Under the pieces are notes generated by a model. It had not been told where the DNA came from, ran no database searches, and worked only from the letters and a program-made list of their open reading frames with translations. A program made the translations under genes and the position numbers. Source: Chloroflexota bacterium (lineage in GTDB: Bacteria; Chloroflexota; Anaerolineae; Aggregatilineales; Phototrophicaceae). Taken from it: a stretch of 43,732 nucleotides of DNA. Below are positions 31,891-39,153 of this stretch, in pieces (within the stretch, counting starts at the first letter, position 1; every line of letters starts with the position of its first letter). Where the stretch lies: positions 1-43,732 of the forward strand of contig JAPOWK010000106.1 of the NCBI GenBank assembly GCA_026707665.1, given 5' to 3'.

Positions 31891-31963
31891 CGGCTTAGGC
31901 TCAGACTATATCAGCACGGATGAGCCTAAGCCGGTTCAAGTCGGCGCGCAAGTGGCTTGCGCG
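31891..31963. other. Two adjacent perfect hairpins
   Basis: First hairpin: 13-bp perfect stem CGGCTTAGGCTCA (31891-31903) / TGAGCCTAAGCCG (31921-31933), loop 17. Second: 8-bp perfect stem CGCGCAAG (31945-31952) / CTTGCGCG (31956-31963), loop TGG. They fill the 217-base gap before the aldo/keto reductase. There is no U run after either on the plus strand. They may form a structured leader, an RNA stabiliser or a Rho-type termination region. Confidence 0.7.
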
Positions 31964-32065
31964 ATTCTGAATTCGCAATGTTTTGGATGGTTATTCACTG
32001 GACTGCGCTGCCTGATCGAGGCGGCGCGCCGAGATTGGCGCTGGTCCCGCTAAGGAGCGGCGGAC

Positions 32066-33067
32066 ATGGAGTATCGTGAACTGGGCCGTAGCGGCGTCAA
32101 GATCGCCCCGCTGGGGTTAGGCACCGGCAATTTCGCCGACCCCACTCCGGAAGATGAGGCGAGCCGTATCATTCATCGCTCCCTCGATGCCGGAATCAAT
32201 CTCATTGATACCGGCAATTCTTATTCCGACGGCGAAAGCGAACGCATGATAGGGCGCATACTGGCGGGCAGCAATCGCCGTCATGAGAGTATTCTGGCGA
32301 CCAAGGTCTTCTACAAAGTCGGCCCGGGACCCAATGACGAAGGCTTGTCCCGCCTGCACCTCATACGCGCCTGTGAAGACTCGCTGCGGCGGCTGCAGAC
32401 GGATTATATCGACCTGTATCAAATTCACCGGCCGTCGCCGACGATTCCCGTGGAAGAGACCTTGAGCGCCCTGACCGACCTGGTTCAGCAAGGCAAGGTG
32501 CGCTATATCGGCAGCTCGACCCACCCCGCCTGGAAGGTCATGGAAGGCATCATGGTCAGCGAGCTTAAGGGCTTCGTCCGCTTCGTCAGTGAACAGCCGC
32601 CCTACAACTTGCTGGACCGGCGCATCGAAAACGAACTCGTGCCGATGTGCCAGGCGCACGGGTTGGGCCTGATCACCTGGTCACCCCTGGCGCAGGGCGT
32701 GCTGGCCGGGCGCTATTCCAGCGCGACCGACTTGCCGGCGGATTCACGCGGCGCGCTGCGCGGCGGCATCTACTCCGAGCGCATCACGCCAATGGGCATC
32801 GAAGTCGGCAACAAGCTGGTGGCGCTCGCGTCCGAGCACGGCCTGTCCGCGGCGCAGTTGGCCACGCTCTGGGTGAAAGACCAGCCGGGCATAACCGCGC
32901 CCCTGGTGGGCCCGCGGACGCTGGAGCAGCTCGAGCACGCGTTGCCCGTGCTGGCGATGACGCTAAGCGAGGAGTTGGCCGCGGCCTGTGATGATTTAGT
33001 CCCGCCGGGCAGCGCGGTCGCCAGCTTTTTCAACAGCGCTGTCTGGATGAAGCACCGCATCTTCTGA
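32066..33067 (+). CDS. Aldo/keto reductase
   Basis: This 333-residue TIM-barrel oxidoreductase has the catalytic tetrad: D48 (LIDTGNSY), Y53, K80 (ILATKVF) and H121 (YQIHRPSP). The NADPH region is GVLAGRYS at about 212, with a terminal helix. The ribosome site AAGGAG (32053-32058) precedes ATG 32066. It belongs to the YajO/YghZ-type subgroup (long loops, ~330 residues). It probably reduces an aldehyde or ketone released by the cassette's hydrolases, but no substrate can be read. Confidence 0.9.
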   Translation: MEYRELGRSGVKIAPLGLGTGNFADPTPEDEASRIIHRSLDAGINLIDTGNSYSDGESERMIGRILAGSNRRHESILATKVFYKVGPGPNDEGLSRLHLIRACEDSLRRLQTDYIDLYQIHRPSPTIPVEETLSALTDLVQQGKVRYIGSSTHPAWKVMEGIMVSELKGFVRFVSEQPPYNLLDRRIENELVPMCQAHGLGLITWSPLAQGVLAGRYSSATDLPADSRGALRGGIYSERITPMGIEVGNKLVALASEHGLSAAQLATLWVKDQPGITAPLVGPRTLEQLEHALPVLAMTLSEELAAACDDLVPPGSAVASFFNSAVWMKHRIF

Positions 33068-33147
33068 GCGAGCGCCGCGCCGCCGACACGGATACACCGG
33101 CGGGCGGACATTTCAGTCAATAGTCCATTTGAAGGAGTCCATACGAT

Positions 33148-33582
33148 ATGTCCAGCATCAAAGTGGCGTTTTCCGGCGGCGGCGTCTTCTCTGCGCGCCT
33201 TCTCGAAGCGGAAGCGCCCAAGACCTGCGCTGTCATCAAGTCGCGGCTGCCCTTTGAATATCAGTTTTATCACAGCATCGTCTCGGGGCAGGCGCTCGTC
33301 TGCCTGCCACCGGATCTGACCGTTGAGCGCGAGAACCAGCGGGTGGCCGGCATACCGGCCGGCGCCTTGTCCTTCCTGGTCGCCGACGAGCCTGTCCTGG
33401 TCCCGGATGAGATCTACATCGCCTACGGCATCTTCATCTCGCGCGGACTGACCGTGGACATAAAGCAGCCGGTGAACGTCTTCGCCCAAATCGACGACGA
33501 CCTGGAGGCGCTGGCGACCTGCTGCCGGCGTGTGCTGATGGAAGGCGCGGAGATCATCAAATTCAGCCTGGCGGACGACTAA
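33148..33582 (+). CDS. DUF3830 protein (cyclophilin-like)
   Basis: A 144-residue protein with the look of DUF3830: KVAFSGGGVFSARLLEAEAPKTCAVI at the start and QFYHSIVSGQALVCLPP after it. ENQRVAGIPAGALSFLVA and the aspartate-rich end follow. Its EAPKTC segment is the beta-barrel start seen in cyclophilin-like folds. The family lacks a known enzyme activity but often accompanies catabolic hydrolases and transporters. AAGGAG at 33132-33137 and ATG 33148 are clear. It stops 7 bases before the phosphotriesterase gene, so the two are coupled. Confidence 0.75.
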   Translation: MSSIKVAFSGGGVFSARLLEAEAPKTCAVIKSRLPFEYQFYHSIVSGQALVCLPPDLTVERENQRVAGIPAGALSFLVADEPVLVPDEIYIAYGIFISRGLTVDIKQPVNVFAQIDDDLEALATCCRRVLMEGAEIIKFSLADD

Positions 33583-33589
33583 CTCGCCA

Positions 33590-34510
33590 ATGCCCGCGGT
33601 CAAAAAAATCCATACCGTCCTGGGCGCGGTCGAGCCAGCGGCTCTCGGCAGAACGCTCATGCACGAGCACGTTTTCTGCGACATCTACCGCGTGACCGGG
33701 CGCTTGAACGAGTTGCTGAATGACGAGGCGCTGGCGGTCGAAGAACTCGCCGCTCTGCGGGCTGTTGGCGGGACAGCCCTGGTCGAGGTGACAACACCGG
33801 ATCTGGGGCGCGATCCTTTGGCGCTGCGCCGAGTCGCCGAGGCGACCGAACTGCACATGGTCATGGGTACCGGATGGTATCGTCAGCCCTTCTATCCGCC
33901 CGAAATCGACGCTCTCTCCACCAATGAGCTGGCGGACATGATAATCGCTGAGCTCACCGATGGCGTCGCTGGCAGCGGAGTCCGCGCCGGCATCATCGGT
34001 GAGATTGGCATGAATCTCGACTATGCAACGGCGCAAGAAGAACGGGTGCTGCGCGCCGCCGCGCGCGCCCAGAAGGCGACTGGCGCGCCAATCACGACGC
34101 ACGCTTCCATGTATCCGGTTGGGCTCGTTCAACTCGAAATCCTCAAAGACGAAGGTGTGGACTTAAGCCGCGTAATCATCGGTCATTGCGACACCTGCCT
34201 AGACCAATCCTACCATCTGGCGATTCTCGAATCCGGGGCTTATGTACAGTTTGACACCGTTGGCCGTAAGCACATGAATCCCGATTCGCGGCGAGCCAGC
34301 GCTTTTGCCGAACTCGTGCGCCTGGGCTGGACAGAGAAGCTGCTACTCTCCAGCGACCGATGTCATCGGAGCGACCTCTGCGCATTCGGAGGGGTGGGAT
34401 ACGGTTACGTATTCACGACCTTCTTTGACATGCTTCGAACCGAGGGAATCGACAACGAGACATTGGACACAATTTCGATAGAGAACCCGCGTCGCGCATT
34501 GGCTTGGTAG
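33590..34510 (+). CDS. Phosphotriesterase-family (PHP/lactonase-like) metal hydrolase
   Basis: This 306-residue amidohydrolase-fold enzyme contains the metal motif H25-x-H27 in GRTLMHEHVF. E138 in IIGEIGM replaces the carboxylated lysine of classical phosphotriesterase, as in E. coli PHP. H171 (ITTHAS), H199 (IIGHCD) and D256 (LLSSDRC) complete the site. Family members hydrolyse lactones, phosphate esters and related compounds. It follows DUF3830 by 7 bases and is the last gene of the cassette. A lactonase or amidase role is likely; true organophosphate hydrolysis is less likely given the glutamate ligand. Confidence 0.86.
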   Translation: MPAVKKIHTVLGAVEPAALGRTLMHEHVFCDIYRVTGRLNELLNDEALAVEELAALRAVGGTALVEVTTPDLGRDPLALRRVAEATELHMVMGTGWYRQPFYPPEIDALSTNELADMIIAELTDGVAGSGVRAGIIGEIGMNLDYATAQEERVLRAAARAQKATGAPITTHASMYPVGLVQLEILKDEGVDLSRVIIGHCDTCLDQSYHLAILESGAYVQFDTVGRKHMNPDSRRASAFAELVRLGWTEKLLLSSDRCHRSDLCAFGGVGYGYVFTTFFDMLRTEGIDNETLDTISIENPRRALAW

Positions 34511-34982
34511 ATTGTCTGACGCCAATTCGCAAAATCGCAAAGCAACCAGACTGCCCAATCGACAGCCGAAGTTGCTGCGTCCCTCATTTACCCGCTGCAT
34601 CAGATCCCAGCTAGCATCTAACATCCCCGGCACGAGCATCAAACCCTGCGCTCGTCGGAATGGGGATTAGAGCGACATGTGAGCTTCGCTGGCATCATCC
34701 AGCGTTTCTTGGGGCATTCCAGAAAAAGTAGCCTCCCAAGATTCGTACTTAGTGAGTTTGAGGCGCTGCGGGCAGTTGCCTCGCGATTTCTGCTCGATTT
34801 CGCAGTCGATGCCGGCATGCCGCCGCTGCCGTCTTCTCCACAGAAGCGCGACCAACTAATCTGAAATGGGCGCAGGAGAGGAGAAAGGCGGAGTCACGCC
34901 ATATTCAATTACATTAATCAGGGCAACTAAGGTATATTTGGTCGGTTGATTAGATGCGGCAGGACTATCGAAGGAAGCCATC
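34511..34982. other. Boundary stretch before the TerB-BrxD-BrxHI trio
   Basis: About 470 bases without a supportable gene. I found no tRNA, direct repeat or integrase remnant that would mark an island edge. It contains short open frames without ribosome sites. The region upstream of 34983 ends in an AGGA site used by the next gene. Confidence 0.5.
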
Positions 34983-37748
34983 TTGTCTCAAAGAACACTC
35001 TCAGGCGCATACAGGCAGCAGCAACACCGAACCCAGGCCGATGCCCGGAATGCCGAACTGGAAGCTACCTTCGCCAAGCTGCAGAACATCCTCAAAGATG
35101 CATTGTCTCGGGATTCCTTTATCGATCTGGAAGAACTGAAAACAACAGCACGTATCGAGCCTTTCAAGAAAGCGAAACCCAGGCGAACCACGTACTTACC
35201 CGCCCCGCCCGCTGGCTTGAACAAGACGCTTCCCTGGAAGAAGCGCGAATATGAGCAGCTATATGCGGAAGGCGTAAATCGATACGAACGAGCGGAAAGG
35301 GAATATCAGCGGGCCAAAGACGACCATGAGATACGCATGAATCTGCGGCGCAACAAGGCCTTCGAACAGAATCAGAACATTGAGCGCATTCAGGAGCGCT
35401 TTTCCGCGGGCGAGTCAAAAGCGGTAGAAGACTATTTCATGCGTGTGCTGCAGAATGGCGAATATCCGGACTCCTTTCCCCAGAAGTCGCAACTCGTCTA
35501 CACAGCGAACTCGCGGCAGCTAAGTATCGAGCACGATTTGCCAAGCTTTGAAGCCGTGCCGGATGCCAAGGCATATCGCTATGTCAAGTCGCGCGACGAA
35601 ATCACGGGGACCGCGCTGCCCCAGTCACAGCGCAAACAACTGTATGCATCGGTCCTCGCGCAGATACCGCTGCGAACACTTCACGAGATCTACAGCGCCG
35701 ACAGAACTGAGAAAATCGATACCATCATCTTCAGCGGCTTCGTCAACAAGATACATCCTGGCACCGGCAAAAGCGGTCGTTTCTGCCTGATAAGCGTCAG
35801 CACGACCAGACATCAGTTTCTTGACTTGAACCTGGAACTGGTCGACCCGCTGGAGTGCCTGAAACACTTGAACGGTCGAATTTCACGTAAACCGGAGGAC
35901 TTGGTCGCGGTCGACCCGCTGGAAGTCGTGGGCGATACCAAGACGCCGCCCTCTCTATCACAGACCGTGACCGTAGAACATGAGCCGCGCCGCGCCGACG
36001 AAATATACTATCGGGTGAGCATGCCCGTCCCGGAGGCCGCGCCAAAAGATATTCCCATCCCGGCTCGCGCTCAGAACGCCGACTTTAGCGCCTCTTTCTC
36101 GCCAAAAGGAAATCTTTTCGCAGAACAAGCCAAAGCGTATGTGAATCGGACAGAAGCGCAGGCGGAGCCGGTCCCATTCATGCAGTACTGGCCCACTTAC
36201 GAGTCCATGGATGCCGCGCAACAGCGTTGGTACTTCTACTGGCGCGCGCAACTGCGCCGAGGCAATCGGCTGCCGACAGACTTGAGCTATCTCTTCGTCC
36301 ACATCTACGAAGTTATCAATATGATCGGTTTCTCTTCTCCAGCTGAAGCGTTCCACCACCTGGATGCATTCTGGCGCTACTATCGGCAGTTGCAGCCGAA
36401 GCTGGATCGCTACCTGCCGGATTGGATTGCCGACTTCATCGTTCTGCATCAGTTGGTGCCGAACGCGCTGGACTGGTACAGCGAAGTGAGCCAGGTCACT
36501 GACGTCACGGATCAGAACTTTGCCCTCGAAACCTGGGTGAACTCAGGCGAGTCATTCGAGGCTTTGCCGGATGGAACCCTGTTTGCGCTGGCGAAATACA
36601 ACCCTACGAAAAGCAAATTCTACAAGAAGTTCTCTGAATCGACCGACCTGCACAAAGGGTATAAGAAAGCCTTGGCTGCCGCAGATGAGGCGGCGCGAAA
36701 AGAACAGGGAAAGAGGCTTTTTCAGCTGCATCAACCGGCGCGCCGGCAAGTCATCCGCCGGGCGCCCTTCGTGAGCGCGGTGCATAACTATCCCGGAACG
36801 GAAATAGAAATCGCCGCGACTCATGCCTGGACGGAGGTCGAACCGCTAACCGCGGCACTGAACAGCATCATCAAACATGCTGAAAATGTCCTGCGCGGAC
36901 AAGCCGGTTATCGCTATCGTGTTCGCGGCATCCAGTTGACGGAAGCGAGCAAATCCGTCATCGAAAAGGCGCTGCAGCCGGAAGCGCCAAGGCGGGAATT
37001 GTCAATCGACCATTCCGAACTCGCGCAGCTGGCTATGGAGTCCGAAGCGCTTCGCGATCGCCTCCTCGCGGATGCCGAGCCCCTGAGCGAACCGTCACAG
37101 CCAAAGGAGACATCGGCAGATGAGGAGCTTGTTGCAGCCGCAAGCTGGGTGCCTCACGTGCCGAAAGAAGCGCCGACGCCGATCGAAGTCGCAGCCAAGC
37201 CGCTGGCAAAGACTGGCGCCATCGATTGGTCCCGGGTTGGCGGACGCAGGCAAGCGCGCGCCCTGCTCCGCCTCGCGCGTTTCGCGGCAATTGCCGGCGG
37301 CGGCGCTACATACCGCGTCGGTCAGGCTGAGCGGCAGGGGGCGCCAATGGGTACAAATGCTCCGAACGCTATCAGCGCCCTGGGTGGGGGCTCGGACAAT
37401 GGCGTCGAGCCAGCCGCATCGGGTTTTCTTCAGAGACCAGAGGACACGCCGGCTGAGCTCTTGACTGACCTGGCCGAAGTCGCGCATATCATGGGCGCAA
37501 GCGACGACAGTCGGGCGAAGCTCATCGCTGCGATGATGGCAAATGGCTGGGAATGCCCGGCCGATGCGATCGAATCCCAGTTTCCGGGCGAGTTTATCAG
37601 CGTGATGATCGATGAGATCAACGGCATCGCGTTGGATGAAATCGGTGATACTCTGATTATCGAAGAAGATGGAATATGCATCGTGCTGGAAGAGTATCGC
37701 GATGAAGTCGAATACATCCTCCAGCACCCGGAATATCTTGTGGAATGA
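34983..37748 (+). CDS. TerB-N/TerB-C multidomain protein with Mrr-associated N-terminal module
   Basis: This 921-residue protein starts at TTG 34983, seven bases after AGGA. Residues 1-135 are charged and probably coiled-coil. About 145-315 (YPDSFPQKSQLVYTANSRQL, VPDAKAYRYVKSRDEITGTA, RTLHEIYSADR) resembles, from memory, the module in front of the Mrr nuclease domain of restriction-system proteins. About 395-600 looks like TerB-N (QQRWYFYWRAQLRRGNRLPTD, YLFVHIYEVINMIGF). About 775-915 looks like TerB-C (MIDEINGIALDEIGD). An Ala/Pro/Glu-rich linker (about 690-800) separates them, and no nuclease core is seen. TerB-N/TerB-C proteins are reported with helicases and ATPases in predicted stress or defence systems. 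I infer a scaffold or sensor for the two motor proteins that follow. Confidence 0.78.
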   Translation: MSQRTLSGAYRQQQHRTQADARNAELEATFAKLQNILKDALSRDSFIDLEELKTTARIEPFKKAKPRRTTYLPAPPAGLNKTLPWKKREYEQLYAEGVNRYERAEREYQRAKDDHEIRMNLRRNKAFEQNQNIERIQERFSAGESKAVEDYFMRVLQNGEYPDSFPQKSQLVYTANSRQLSIEHDLPSFEAVPDAKAYRYVKSRDEITGTALPQSQRKQLYASVLAQIPLRTLHEIYSADRTEKIDTIIFSGFVNKIHPGTGKSGRFCLISVSTTRHQFLDLNLELVDPLECLKHLNGRISRKPEDLVAVDPLEVVGDTKTPPSLSQTVTVEHEPRRADEIYYRVSMPVPEAAPKDIPIPARAQNADFSASFSPKGNLFAEQAKAYVNRTEAQAEPVPFMQYWPTYESMDAAQQRWYFYWRAQLRRGNRLPTDLSYLFVHIYEVINMIGFSSPAEAFHHLDAFWRYYRQLQPKLDRYLPDWIADFIVLHQLVPNALDWYSEVSQVTDVTDQNFALETWVNSGESFEALPDGTLFALAKYNPTKSKFYKKFSESTDLHKGYKKALAAADEAARKEQGKRLFQLHQPARRQVIRRAPFVSAVHNYPGTEIEIAATHAWTEVEPLTAALNSIIKHAENVLRGQAGYRYRVRGIQLTEASKSVIEKALQPEAPRRELSIDHSELAQLAMESEALRDRLLADAEPLSEPSQPKETSADEELVAAASWVPHVPKEAPTPIEVAAKPLAKTGAIDWSRVGGRRQARALLRLARFAAIAGGGATYRVGQAERQGAPMGTNAPNAISALGGGSDNGVEPAASGFLQRPEDTPAELLTDLAEVAHIMGASDDSRAKLIAAMMANGWECPADAIESQFPGEFISVMIDEINGIALDEIGDTLIIEEDGICIVLEEYRDEVEYILQHPEYLVE

Positions 37749-37797
37749 ATCTGGAATCTGCGTCGCACATGTATCCAACACGCCGTTGAGGTCAAGT

Positions 37798-39153
37798 ATG
37801 GCAAAACGAATCCCGAAACGCACGTCACAGGCTATCTTGCAATCGCTGAGCGCCGGCGTCGTCCCGCGTACCGGGGCGGAACAGATCGCGGTCGGGCGGA
37901 AAGATGAATTGGGCGCGCTGCTCAACGACTTGGATGATATTGTCGCCGAGGGCGGCGCTGCGTTTCGCATGATCGTCGGCCGATATGGAACCGGCAAAAG
38001 CTTCATGCTGCAACTCTTGCGCAATTATGCCTTCAAGCGGAAGTTCGTGGTCGCCGATGCCGATCTCAGCCCGCAGAAGCGCTTGACCGGCTCGAAGAAC
38101 GAAGGGCTCGAGCTCTATCGCGAACTGCTGAACAATATGGCCATCGATACCCGCCCGGGCGGCAACGCTTTCGCCGCGCTGCTGGAGAAGTGGATCAACA
38201 ACATTCAATCCGAAGTGGTGAAAGCGGGCACCAGTCCATCATTGCCCAGCTTCGCCAATGAGGTGGAAGCGCGGATTCACGCCACCATAAGCGAAATGGA
38301 AGGCATGGTGCATGGCTTTGACTTCGCCACTGTCATCAATGCCTACTGGCGTGGACATCAAGAAGGCAACGACGAGCTGAAGAGCAATGCGATTCGCTGG
38401 CTGCGGGGCGAATTCAATACCAAGACCGAGGCACGGGTAGCGCTGAGCGTCCGCGTCATTATTGACGACAGCAACTGGTATGACTACATCAAGCTCCTCG
38501 CCTATTTCATGCGGCAAATCGGCTATAAGGGCTTGATCATATTCATTGATGAAGCAGTTAACCTCTATCACATCTCCCACAAGATATCCCGCAACAACAA
38601 CTACGAACGCCTGCTCACGATTTTGAACGATACGCTGCAGGGCAAAGCCGAGTACCTGGGCGTGCTCTTTGGCGCAACTCCACAGATGGTGGAGGATGAG
38701 CGCCGCGGGCTCTACGGATACGAAGCGCTGAAGACGCGGCTGGAAGACAGCCGCTTCGCTCGGCAAGGATTGCGCGATATGTCGGGCCCCCTGATTCGGC
38801 TCGATGTCCTCAGCCACAGCGAAATCTTCCTGCTGCTGCAGACGATTCGCGAGATTCACCGGGTGCACCACAAGGTCGAGACCATGATTGAGGACCGCCA
38901 TCTCGAGGCCTTTATGTCGATTGTCTTGAATCGTATCGGCGCCGATACCTTGCTCACGCCGCGCGAAGTGCTGCGAGACTTCGTGGCTTTGCTCAACCTG
39001 CTGCAGCAGAACCCCGAAGAAAGCTTCGAGTCGCTCGTGGGCGAGGTCCCATTCACCACGGGAGAACCCGTCGCCGACCCGGAAGCCTTGACGCCGGCCA
39101 CTGAAATCCATGACGATAATGGCTCGTCGCCCTACGCCAGCTTCCAGATCTGA
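37798..39153 (+). CDS. BrxD-like ATP-binding protein (DUF2791/BrxC-BrxD family)
   Basis: This 451-residue P-loop ATPase has Walker A GRYGTGKSF (61-69) and Walker B GLIIFIDEAVNLYH (245-258). VGRKDELGALLNDLDDI precedes the P-loop and a long helical C-terminal region follows; ILNDTLQGKAEYLGVLFGATP includes a sensor-like position. The pattern suits BREX BrxD (DUF2791), a putative DNA-loading ATPase of type 2-like BREX. ATG 37798 follows GAGGTC; the frame opens earlier at 37669, but that part overlaps the upstream gene. It lies 49 bases after the TerB gene and its TGA overlaps the helicase ATG (TGATG), indicating a fixed ratio of the two products. Confidence 0.85.
   Translation: MAKRIPKRTSQAILQSLSAGVVPRTGAEQIAVGRKDELGALLNDLDDIVAEGGAAFRMIVGRYGTGKSFMLQLLRNYAFKRKFVVADADLSPQKRLTGSKNEGLELYRELLNNMAIDTRPGGNAFAALLEKWINNIQSEVVKAGTSPSLPSFANEVEARIHATISEMEGMVHGFDFATVINAYWRGHQEGNDELKSNAIRWLRGEFNTKTEARVALSVRVIIDDSNWYDYIKLLAYFMRQIGYKGLIIFIDEAVNLYHISHKISRNNNYERLLTILNDTLQGKAEYLGVLFGATPQMVEDERRGLYGYEALKTRLEDSRFARQGLRDMSGPLIRLDVLSHSEIFLLLQTIREIHRVHHKVETMIEDRHLEAFMSIVLNRIGADTLLTPREVLRDFVALLNLLQQNPEESFESLVGEVPFTTGEPVADPEALTPATEIHDDNGSSPYASFQI

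Noticed and set aside
31823..32053. Open frame overlapping the gap with the two hairpins
   Set aside because: It begins inside the end of the M29/NicX-like gene, lacks a ribosome site and has no recognisable motif; the hairpins explain the sequence better.
34679..34864. Short frames in the stretch before the TerB gene
   Set aside because: Both strands give similar length frames of low-information composition; no start signal or motif.
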